Shown here piece by piece: positions 1-5,954 of a stretch of 10,785 nt of DNA. The stretch comes from JARDZI01 sp041639705. Lineage in GTDB: Bacteria > Bacillota > Clostridia > Clostridiales > Caloramatoraceae. Location of the stretch: contig JBEQBT010000104.1 in the NCBI GenBank assembly GCA_041639705.1, positions 1 through 10,785 of the forward strand, in the 5' to 3' direction. Within the stretch, counting starts at the first letter, position 1, and every line of letters starts with the position of its first letter. The position numbers and the translations under genes are program-made. The notes beneath the pieces were generated by a model. That model made no database searches and was not told where the DNA came from. It saw nothing but the letters and a program-made list of their open reading frames with translations.

Positions 1-244
1 TGCTGTTTTCTGTCCTACTGGGAAACCATATAAGGATAAGGTAACAGTTTTCTGGTCAGAGGAAGACTTTGCTGACAGCACAAACAAGGGTTTTGTTGCT
101 TTAAATAGTGAGAAAAGCTTATTTAAGGTAAGATGTGAAGATGAAAGTGTTGTTAACTACAAAATAGGGCAAGTGGGTGTAGTATCAAAGAAAATGGAAG
201 CAATGATTAAGAGCTGTGTAAATAAGTACAGCTACATGTTGTAA
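1..244 (+). CDS. 3' end of an unrecognised protein gene (partial)
   Basis: An open frame runs from base 2 to a TAA at 242-244, giving about 80 residues with no internal stop; the start lies outside the window. The fragment begins AVFCPTGKPYKDKV and ends NKYSYML. It is soluble in composition, with no membrane segment, and has three cysteines at roughly fragment residues 4, 48 and 73. I do not recognise the family. Codon use matches the neighbouring genes and the frame continues to the window edge, so it is probably the C-terminus of a real gene. Its place before ssnA might link it to purine or selenium metabolism, but the repeat pair that follows separates the two genes, so co-transcription is not implied. 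Confidence 0.6.
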   Translation, partial: AVFCPTGKPYKDKVTVFWSEEDFADSTNKGFVALNSEKSLFKVRCEDESVVNYKIGQVGVVSKKMEAMIKSCVNKYSYML

Positions 245-252
245 TTTTTATA

Positions 253-345
253 TAGGGGCGAACAGTGTTCGCCCGCCATTGCACACCATTACTTAATAGA
301 TGATTTAAATCGTAGGTGCATTCGGGCGAACACTGTTCGCCCCTA
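253..345. repeat. Paired inverted copies of a palindromic GGCGAACA-type repeat
   Basis: Bases 253-275 and 323-345 are perfect 23-nt inverted copies separated by 47 nt. Each arm contains a smaller palindrome, GGGCGAACA-G-TGTTCGCCC or its complement. The stem can extend imperfectly inward through ATTGCAC and GTGCATT. A third, single copy occurs at 4647-4670. The GC-rich arms stand out from the AT-rich surroundings. The arrangement is that of a dispersed, non-coding, MITE-like or REP-like element. Sitting 8 bp after a stop codon, it would fold into a strong hairpin in RNA and could stop transcription or protect the 3' end of the upstream message. Confidence 0.8.
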
Positions 346-361
346 CAGTGTCTGGGTAGTG

Positions 362-376
362 ATAATGAATCATTAT
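362..376. promoter_or_regulatory. 15-bp palindrome upstream of ssnA
   Basis: ATAATGA-A-TCATTAT is a perfect palindrome around a single central base, 43 bp before the ssnA start. A second AT-only palindrome (ATAAAAATATTTTTAT, 390-405) lies between it and the ribosome binding site GGAGGGG (408-414). No convincing -35/-10 pair was found in 346-419. The first palindrome could be an operator, but AT-rich sequence produces such motifs by chance. Confidence 0.25.
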
Positions 377-419
377 TCTTCGACATAGCATAAAAATATT
401 TTTATTTGGAGGGGTTTAA

Positions 420-1748
420 ATGTTACTGATTGGAAACGGTAAAGTCATTACAAGGGACAATACTAGACCAATTATAGACAATGGATGTATTGCTGTTGAT
501 GGAAACAAAATTGTTCAAATTGGTTTAACTGAAGAACTTAAGAGTAAGTATAGTTCTGCTAGATTTATTGATGCAAAGGGAAAATTAATAATGCCTGGAT
601 TTATTAATACTCACATGCATTATTACAGTACTTTTGCAAGGGGAATGGCAAATGACAGCCCACCAGCAATGTGCTTTACTGATATTCTTAAGGGTTTATG
701 GTGGCGTCTTGATAAGGTACTAACCCTGGAGGATGTTTATTATAGTGCAATAATGCCAATGATTGATCAAGTTAGAAATGGAGTAACAACTGCATTTGAT
801 CATCATGCAAGCCCATTTGCTATTAAAGGAAGCTTATTTAAAATTGCAGAAGCTGCAGAGCTTATAGGAATTAGAAGCAATTTATGCTATGAAACATCAG
901 ATAGAGACGGAGAAAAAATTGCTGATGAAGGGATTGCAGAAAATGCAGAGTTTATAAAATACTGTAATTCTAAGAATGACGATATGATGAAGGGTATGTT
1001 TGGACTTCATGCATCAATGACAATTTCCGATAAAACCTTGGATAAATGCCTAAATGCCATTTCTGGTCTTGATACTGGCTTCCATGTCCATTCAGCAGAA
1101 GGTATAGAGGATGTAGAAGATTGTAAAGCAAAGTATGGTAAGGGCATTGTTGAAAGATGGTATGATGCAGGAGTGCTTTCAGATAAAACAATAGCAGTAC
1201 ATTGTATACACATATCAGACGAGGAAATGGATATGCTTAAGATAAAGAATGCAATAATTGTCCACAATCCTGAATCCAATATGGGAAATGCAGTTGGTAC
1301 TTCACCAGTTCTTAAGATGTTTAAAAAAGGCATTATGCTTGGTCTTGGAACAGATGGATACACTAATGATATGATGGAATCCTATAAGGTTGGAAACCTT
1401 GTTCATAAACTAGTAAATTCGGACTCAAAGGTAGCCTGGGGTGAAATTCCAACAATGCTTTTTGAAAATAATAGAGAAATTACTGGAAGATTTATAAGTG
1501 GGCAGACTGGTATCTTAAAGGAAGGTGCATTAGCGGATATTATACTTGTGGACTACAATCCTCCAACACCAATTAATGAAAATAATATAAATAGTCATAT
1601 GGTATTTGGAGTAACTGGACGTCATGTTGATACTACCATAATAAACGGTAAGGTTATTATGGAAGGTAGAAAATTAATTAACATTGATGAAGAAGGAATT
1701 ATTGCAAGGGGTAGGGAACTTGCAGCTGAGGTTTGGAAGCGTTTTTAA
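420..1748 (+). CDS. ssnA: SsnA-type putative aminohydrolase
   Basis: This is a metal-dependent amidohydrolase-superfamily enzyme of 442 residues, about the length usual for SsnA. The expected metal ligands are visible: H65-M-H67 in NTHMHYYS, H222/H224 in HVHSAEG, H261 in HCIH, and D312 in GTDG. The N-terminal strand MLLIGNGKVITRD and the C-terminal segment GALADIILVDYNPPTP form the small beta domain typical of cytosine deaminase/hydantoinase relatives. SsnA genes occur with selenium-dependent molybdenum hydroxylase genes, and work on anaerobic uric-acid degradation in gut bacteria places ssnA in the required cluster; its exact reaction is unsettled to my knowledge, with deamination or ring hydrolysis of a purine intermediate plausible. 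The ATG at 420 follows GGAGGGG with 5 nt spacing. The gene stands apart from its neighbours, so it is probably transcribed alone. The enzyme should be cytoplasmic, as no signal peptide is present. Confidence 0.92.
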   Translation: MLLIGNGKVITRDNTRPIIDNGCIAVDGNKIVQIGLTEELKSKYSSARFIDAKGKLIMPGFINTHMHYYSTFARGMANDSPPAMCFTDILKGLWWRLDKVLTLEDVYYSAIMPMIDQVRNGVTTAFDHHASPFAIKGSLFKIAEAAELIGIRSNLCYETSDRDGEKIADEGIAENAEFIKYCNSKNDDMMKGMFGLHASMTISDKTLDKCLNAISGLDTGFHVHSAEGIEDVEDCKAKYGKGIVERWYDAGVLSDKTIAVHCIHISDEEMDMLKIKNAIIVHNPESNMGNAVGTSPVLKMFKKGIMLGLGTDGYTNDMMESYKVGNLVHKLVNSDSKVAWGEIPTMLFENNREITGRFISGQTGILKEGALADIILVDYNPPTPINENNINSHMVFGVTGRHVDTTIINGKVIMEGRKLINIDEEGIIARGRELAAEVWKRF

Positions 1749-1762
1749 AATACATTTTAGTT

Positions 1763-1791
1763 AAGATGGGATAAATTTTTTATCCCATCTT
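1763..1791 (+). terminator. Hairpin after ssnA, probable terminator
   Basis: AAGATGGGATA (1763-1773) and TATCCCATCTT (1781-1791) form a perfect 11-bp stem with a short AT loop, beginning 14 bp after the ssnA stop. The bases that follow (CTTAGATTG) are not a strong T-run, so this is a weak intrinsic terminator or an RNA-stabilising hairpin. It separates ssnA from the TetR operon. Confidence 0.55.
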
Positions 1792-1809
1792 CTTAGATTG
1801 ACTAATTAG

Positions 1810-1865
1810 TAAAAATTGTTGTATGATTTATATAAGAAATTATATTAATAATACAACAATTTTTA
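1810..1865 (+). promoter_or_regulatory. Perfect 15-bp inverted repeat flanking a probable promoter of the tetR-yqeC-mocA-yqeB operon
   Basis: TAAAAATTGTTGTAT (1810-1824) and its exact reverse complement ATACAACAATTTTTA (1851-1865) enclose 26 bp. Between and across them lie promoter-like hexamers: TTGTTG (1816-1821) or TTGTAT (1819-1824) as -35, and TATATT (1841-1846) as -10, with spacing of 19 or 16 bp. The regulator start is at 1885. TetR-family proteins usually bind inverted repeats over their own promoters, so this is the natural candidate operator for the adjacent gene. It could also form a leader stem-loop. The symmetry is directly visible; the operator role is inferred. Confidence 0.5.
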
Positions 1866-1884
1866 ATCAGAAAAGAGGTTTCTT

Positions 1885-2463
1885 ATGTCCAAGGAAATTA
1901 ATAAAAAGATTTTAGATGCAACCCTAGAGACTATTGCAAGGGAGAAAATTAGTGGAACTAGAATGCACTTGATCGCCAAAGAAGCAGGTATGAGCCAATC
2001 TAATTTACATTATTATTACCCAACTAAGAATGAGCTGTTAATTTCACTTCTGGATGAAATTCAAGAGAGATTTTCAAAAAAACGAGTTGAATCAGTAGAC
2101 GTAAAAAATAAATCATTTGAGGAAAACCTAATTGGACTTTTTGGAGAAAAAAGGGATGTCATCATTAATGAAAAGAAAATTGACTATGCCCAATTTGATT
2201 ACTGGGTTCAGGGTACCGTAAATCCAGAAATAAGAAGCAAATTTAAAAAAACATTTGACGATTGGCGTAGCGACATAAATGGAGTAATAAAGCAAAGTAA
2301 TTCTTACAGCGTAACTGATCCTAAATATTTAGACATGCTCCCCTTTATTATTGTTTCCCTGATGATGGGAGCCTCCATGCAATATCTTATTGATGAGGGT
2401 AAATTTGATATTGATGAATATTTCAATGTGGCTAAAAAAATGATAATTGATTTTACACGGTAA
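1885..2463 (+). CDS. TetR-family transcriptional regulator
   Basis: A 192-residue protein, the usual TetR length. The N-terminal DNA-binding domain is clear: helix 1 spans residues 4-21, and the helix-turn-helix runs from about 25 to 48 with LIAKEAGMSQSNLHYYYPTK, where the SNLHYYYPTK segment is the family's recognition helix and following turn. The rest (about 60-192) is the variable ligand-binding domain, so the ligand cannot be read from sequence. The ATG at 1885 follows AAGAGG (1873-1878). Its stop lies 12 bp before yqeC, so it is the first gene of the maturation operon and probably autoregulates it through the inverted repeat at 1810-1865. Ligands that would make sense in this context are a purine, a selenium compound or molybdate status; this is inference only. 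Confidence 0.9.
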   Translation: MSKEINKKILDATLETIAREKISGTRMHLIAKEAGMSQSNLHYYYPTKNELLISLLDEIQERFSKKRVESVDVKNKSFEENLIGLFGEKRDVIINEKKIDYAQFDYWVQGTVNPEIRSKFKKTFDDWRSDINGVIKQSNSYSVTDPKYLDMLPFIIVSLMMGASMQYLIDEGKFDIDEYFNVAKKMIIDFTR

Positions 2464-2475
2464 TTGGTGATTTAA

Positions 2476-3213
2476 ATGAAACTTAATAAACTTTTAAATT
2501 TGAATATTGGTGACTTTATATCAATTGTTGGTGCAGGTGGTAAAACATCATTAATGTTTGCCGTTGCCGAGGAATTGAGAAAAGATAATAAACTTTTAAT
2601 TACTACCACTACCAAAATATTTGTTCCTGATAGAAAACAGTATGATTTTATGGCAATTGGTAATGAAAGTTATCAAGAAATAAAATGTAGTAATAAAAAA
2701 GGAATATATGTTTATTGTGACTCAATAAATGATGAGAGAAAGCTTGTTGGAATTAGCATTGAGACTCTTAATGCTCAACGAATTTTCTTTGACTATATAT
2801 TGGTGGAAGCTGATGGTTCAAAGGGAAAACCAATAAAAGGGTGGCAGAAAACAGAGCCAGTTATTAGTAGTAAAACTACGAAGACAATTGGAGTACTTAG
2901 CATAGAATCTATTGGAAATGAGATAAATGAAAAAAATGTTCATAGAGTTAGTGAGTTTTTATCTATTACAAATGCAGTTAATAATGGGATAATATCTGTT
3001 GAAAATGTTGTGTCATTAATATTTTATTCTAATGGACTGTATAAGGGTTCGTTTGGAGAGAAAATATTATTTATTAATAAAGTAGAAACTAATGAGCAGA
3101 GAATTCTCGTTGAAGAATTAGTGCATTATATAAGGATAAGAAATAATAAAGAGATGTTTATAAATAAAATAATTTATGGAAGCATAAAGAATAGGTCATA
3201 TGTTTTGGTTTAA
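2476..3213 (+). CDS. yqeC: YqeC, selenium-dependent molybdenum hydroxylase accessory protein (putative NTPase)
   Basis: A 245-residue protein with an N-terminal P-loop SIVGAGGKTSL (G19-A-G-G-K23-T24), then TTTTKIFVP (about 43-51), and a conserved VEADGSKGKPIKG block with E111-A-D113-G. These are the marks of the YqeC family. Comparative genomics tied YqeC and YqeB to genomes with selD but no selenocysteine or selenouridine pathway, leading to the proposal that they insert or handle selenium in molybdenum hydroxylases. The biochemical reaction of YqeC is not, to my knowledge, firmly established. It probably binds ATP or GTP in the cytoplasm. The ATG at 2476 has only a modest ribosome site (GGTGAT), which fits translational coupling to the TetR gene ending 12 bp earlier. 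It is followed by mocA and yqeB in the classic order of accessory genes. Confidence 0.88.
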   Translation: MKLNKLLNLNIGDFISIVGAGGKTSLMFAVAEELRKDNKLLITTTTKIFVPDRKQYDFMAIGNESYQEIKCSNKKGIYVYCDSINDERKLVGISIETLNAQRIFFDYILVEADGSKGKPIKGWQKTEPVISSKTTKTIGVLSIESIGNEINEKNVHRVSEFLSITNAVNNGIISVENVVSLIFYSNGLYKGSFGEKILFINKVETNEQRILVEELVHYIRIRNNKEMFINKIIYGSIKNRSYVLV

Positions 3214-3236
3214 CTCATTTGGAGGGTGGTCATTGG

Positions 3237-3818
3237 ATGTTAAATGCCATTATCATGGCTTCAGGATTTAGTAATAGAATGGGCGCAAACAAGCTGCTGC
3301 TGACCTATAAGGATAAAACCTTAATTGAAAATATTTTAGACAAGATAGTTCAATGTGGTTTTTATGATATCATACTTGTTGCCCAGGATAAAAAAATATT
3401 AGATATGGGCAACAGCAGAGGAATCAAATGTGTGTATAATGAAAAGGCTGAGCTAGGACAAAGTGAATCAATTAAACTGGGAGTGGTTAATTCAAAAGAG
3501 GCAGAGGGATATGCATTTTTTACGGGAGATCAGCCTCTTATGGATATAAGAACTATAAAATTCCTGATGGACTGTTTTTATGAAGCAAAGGATTCAATAA
3601 TTGTACCTATTTCTAATGAAAAAAGGGGAACACCTGTAATATTTCCAAATAGGTTTAAAACTGAACTACTTGGTCTAAAGGGTGATACAGGTGGAAAACA
3701 AATAATAGCAAGGCATATTGATGAATCAAAATTCATTGAAATTAATTCAGAGCTGCTACTCTTTGATATTGATACTCAAGAAGATTATAAAAAACTTTTA
3801 CTCACAGATGATAAATAG
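3237..3818 (+). CDS. mocA: MocA-type molybdenum cofactor cytidylyltransferase
   Basis: A 193-residue protein of the nucleotidyltransferase fold. It would transfer CMP from CTP to molybdopterin, giving the cytosine-dinucleotide cofactor used by xanthine-dehydrogenase-type hydroxylases. Motifs seen: the nucleotide-binding loop MASGFSNRMGANK (residues 7-19; the usual form is LAAGxSxRMGxxK, so one Ala is replaced by Ser9), GQSESIK (from G74; usually GQSxSI), and the metal-binding DQP (D98-Q99-P100). An upstream in-frame TTG at 3219 would add six residues, but it overlaps the ribosome site GGAGGGTGG (3221-3229). The ATG at 3237 puts the protein start right before the conserved first strand, so it was chosen. 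It lies 23 bp after yqeC and 19 bp before yqeB. Family alternatives such as an MPT guanylyltransferase (MobA) are less likely given this context. Confidence 0.9.
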   Translation: MLNAIIMASGFSNRMGANKLLLTYKDKTLIENILDKIVQCGFYDIILVAQDKKILDMGNSRGIKCVYNEKAELGQSESIKLGVVNSKEAEGYAFFTGDQPLMDIRTIKFLMDCFYEAKDSIIVPISNEKRGTPVIFPNRFKTELLGLKGDTGGKQIIARHIDESKFIEINSELLLFDIDTQEDYKKLLLTDDK

Positions 3819-3837
3819 TATATAAAGGGTGATAGGA

Positions 3838-4650
3838 ATGATATGTGACAAGGTTATTGTCCGAGGCGGTGGAGATATTGCTTCAGGAACAATTCAGAAA
3901 TTATATAGAAGTGGATTTAAGGTTCTTGTACTTGAAACAGAAAAACCTTCTTCCATAAGGAGAAATGTATCATTCAGTGAAGCTGTATATGAGGATGAAA
4001 CAGTTGTAGAGGATTGTAAGGCTGTTTTAGTAAAGAGCAAGGGTGAAATAATAAAGGCTTGGGAGGATGGCTTCATACCATTAGCAGTAGACGAGGTAGG
4101 TAAACTTATAGATATTATTAAGCCCTGTACAGTAGTAGATGCAATTCTTGCAAAAAAAAATCTTGGCACGAATATGAACATGGCCCCAATAACAATAGCC
4201 CTAGGTCCTGGATTCAATGCAGGTAAGGATGTGAATGTAGTTATAGAAACCATGAGGGGACATGACCTAGGCAGATTGATATTCAATGGATTTGCATTAA
4301 AAAATACAGGTTTGCCTGGTTTAATAGGCGGTTATACTAAAGAAAGAGTTATATATAGCCCTTATGATGGGATTATAAAAAATATTAAAAAAATAGGTGA
4401 TATAGTAGGCGCTGATGAAGTTATAGCTCGAATTGGAGATAAGGAAGTAAAGACAGAGATTCCAGGTCTGCTTAGGGGAATTATAAGGGATGGAACAGTT
4501 GTATATAAGGGTTTTAAAATAGGTGACGTTGACCCAAGGGTTAAGGATATTGAAAATTACAACAGTATTTCTGATAAGGCAAGATGTATCGGTGGAGGAG
4601 TTCTTGAAGCAATCCTGTTGATGAAAAATAAAATAGGAATTACATTGTAG
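3838..4650 (+). CDS. yqeB: YqeB-family selenium-dependent molybdenum hydroxylase maturation protein
   Basis: A 270-residue protein starting with the family hallmark VIVRGGGDIASG, a Rossmann-like glycine-rich loop at about residues 6-17. The central part contains DAILAKKNLGTNMNMAPITIALGPGF split around conserved Asn and Gly residues, and the C-terminal half (YSPYDGIIKNIKKIGDIV) resembles a small beta-barrel domain. YqeB proteins accompany selenium-dependent molybdenum hydroxylases and are thought to help load the selenium ligand; the step is not proven as far as I know. A GTG at 3829 would add three residues (MIG), but AAAGGGTG (3824-3831) is well placed for the ATG at 3838. It is the last gene of the tetR-yqeC-mocA-yqeB operon. 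Its TAG stop lies within a copy of the palindromic repeat, so insertion of the repeat may have set the present C-terminus. Confidence 0.88.
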   Translation: MICDKVIVRGGGDIASGTIQKLYRSGFKVLVLETEKPSSIRRNVSFSEAVYEDETVVEDCKAVLVKSKGEIIKAWEDGFIPLAVDEVGKLIDIIKPCTVVDAILAKKNLGTNMNMAPITIALGPGFNAGKDVNVVIETMRGHDLGRLIFNGFALKNTGLPGLIGGYTKERVIYSPYDGIIKNIKKIGDIVGADEVIARIGDKEVKTEIPGLLRGIIRDGTVVYKGFKIGDVDPRVKDIENYNSISDKARCIGGGVLEAILLMKNKIGITL

Positions 4651-4670
4651 AGGCGAACAGTGTTCGCCCT
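4647..4670 (+). repeat. Single copy of the palindromic repeat, overlapping the yqeB stop codon
   Basis: GTAGAGGCGAACAGTGTTCG followed by CCCT matches the unit seen at 253-275 (outer context GTAGGGGCGAAC...). The core GGCGAACA-G-TGTTCGCC (4652-4668) is a perfect 17-nt palindrome. The TAG of yqeB (4648-4650) is part of the repeat's outer GTAG. The partner arm seen in the first element is missing here, so this is a solo copy. It could act as a terminator-like hairpin for the operon. Confidence 0.75.
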
Positions 4671-4729
4671 AACAAGGAAAAATGAAAGTCGGACACTGTC
4701 ATTGCTATGAAAGTCACTGCAAGTGTCAA

Positions 4730-4799
4730 TGTCATCCTGAACGCAGTGAAGGATCTTTTAAGCACCATAGGGAAGATTCTCACTACGTTCAGGATGACA
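4730..4799. repeat. Inverted-repeat element with TGTCATCCTGAACG arms
   Basis: TGTCATCCTGAACGCAGTGA plus AGGATCTT (4730-4757) pairs with AAGATTCTCACTACGTTCAG plus GATGACA (4773-4799), differing by one substitution in the first 20 bases and one single-base gap further in. The loop is 15 nt. Outer bases GTCACT (4713-4718) and AGTGAC (4800-4805) extend it imperfectly, and GACACT (4692-4697)/AGTGTC (4722-4727) form a small side hairpin. Its family resembles the GTCATCCTGAACG-type repeats found scattered in many bacterial genomes (from memory). It encodes no protein. The gap 4651-4924 contains this element and the preceding palindrome; no convincing promoter was found in 4811-4924. Confidence 0.75.
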
Positions 4800-4924
4800 A
4801 GTGACGCTAAAGAATTAGACTATCATATTAATGACAAAATAGGTGGTTTATGATTTTTAAATTTAATTGTACTATATGTAAATAAAGGATTTGAAAAATT
4901 GTGATTAAGAGGTGGATTAAGCTT

Positions 4925-5944
4925 ATGAGAATTGTCAAGGTTGAAGAGGCAGTAGGAGTTACCCTTTGTCATGATATAACTAAAATTGTTCCTGGAGAAT
5001 TTAAGGGTGTAGCATTTAGAAAAGGACATATTATTAGAGAAGAGGATATTCCTGAGCTCCTGTCAATCGGGAAAAAACATATATATATATGGGAGGATAG
5101 GGAAGGAATATTACATGAAAATGAAGCGGCAGAAAGATTGAAAGCTCTAGCAGGGGGAGAAGGGCTTTATTTTGGTGAGGCAAAGGAAGGTAAAATAGAA
5201 TTCTTCGCAGCAATAGATGGGCTGGTGAAAATAGATAGTTCGGTGGTATTTAATTTAAACTTAATGGAGGATATAATATTATCCACCATTCATAATAATA
5301 CTGTTGTAAAAAAAGGTGACAAAGTTGCTGCAACTAAGGTTGTTCCACTTTTTATAGAAGAGGATAAGATTAAAAGAGCAGAAGGATTAGTAGAGAAAAA
5401 GATCATCAATGTAATTCCAATAATGAAAAGAAAGACTGCTATTATTACTACAGGAAGTGAAGTATTCAGTGGCAGAATAAAGGATGCATTTGGACCTGTA
5501 TTAAGCAGTAAGTTGGAGGAATATGGTTGTGAGGTTCTAGGACAAAGCATTCTTTCAGATGATTCTGGAAGAATCGAGGAGTCTATAAATGAGTGGCTGA
5601 GTAAGGGAGCAGAAATGATCCTGGTAACAGGTGGAATGTCTGTTGATCCTGATGATTTGACACCTAGGGGAATAAAAAATACAGGTGCAGAAATAATTAC
5701 CTATGGTACTCCTGTTTTACCTGGTGCTATGCTTTTAATGGCATACAAGGAAGATATCCCTATAATTGGATTACCTGGTAGCGTTATTTTTTCCAAAAGA
5801 ACTGTATTTGATTTAATACTGCCAAGAGTTTTAGCAGGAGAGAAACTTGAAAAAAGGGATTTTGCTGCATATGGACATGGAGGACTTTGCATAAATTGCG
5901 AAGACTGCACATTCCCTAAATGTGGTTTTGGAAAGGGAAAATAG
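4925..5944 (+). CDS. MoeA/Mog-like molybdopterin-binding protein with a four-cysteine C-terminal tail
   Basis: A 339-residue protein. An N-terminal region (about 1-165) begins MRIVKVEEAVGVTLCHDITK. A MoCF/Mog-type molybdopterin-binding domain follows (about 170-310), with TTGSEV (T175-G177), GGMSVDPDD (236-244) and GLPGSVIFSK. These motifs are shared with MoeA and MogA, which adenylylate molybdopterin and insert molybdate. The full-length MoeA domain order is not obvious, so this is a shorter relative found in clostridial selenium/molybdenum gene sets. The last 18 residues hold C322-x2-C325-x2-C328-x4-C333, a possible metal or iron-sulfur site. The ATG at 4925 is preferred over the GTG at 4901 because AGAGGTGG (4908-4915) suits it and the MRxVKVEEAVG start is typical. 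It ends 10 bp before the sigma-54 regulator and probably shares its transcript. Confidence 0.82.
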   Translation: MRIVKVEEAVGVTLCHDITKIVPGEFKGVAFRKGHIIREEDIPELLSIGKKHIYIWEDREGILHENEAAERLKALAGGEGLYFGEAKEGKIEFFAAIDGLVKIDSSVVFNLNLMEDIILSTIHNNTVVKKGDKVAATKVVPLFIEEDKIKRAEGLVEKKIINVIPIMKRKTAIITTGSEVFSGRIKDAFGPVLSSKLEEYGCEVLGQSILSDDSGRIEESINEWLSKGAEMILVTGGMSVDPDDLTPRGIKNTGAEIITYGTPVLPGAMLLMAYKEDIPIIGLPGSVIFSKRTVFDLILPRVLAGEKLEKRDFAAYGHGGLCINCEDCTFPKCGFGKGK

Positions 5945-5954
5945 GAGGAGTCTT

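Noticed and set aside
253..345. CRISPR-like repeat array
   Set aside because: The two units are inverted, not direct, and only two are present; this is a dispersed palindromic element.
1007..1363. 118-codon open frame on the minus strand inside ssnA
   Set aside because: It lies wholly within ssnA, whose motifs are intact, has no ribosome site and no recognisable protein features.
3894..4286. 130-codon open frame on the minus strand inside yqeB
   Set aside because: Antisense shadow of a conserved gene with no ribosome site.
4901..4924. GTG at 4901 as the start of the molybdopterin-binding protein
   Set aside because: It has no ribosome site, whereas AGAGGTGG precedes the ATG at 4925 and the protein start there matches the family pattern.
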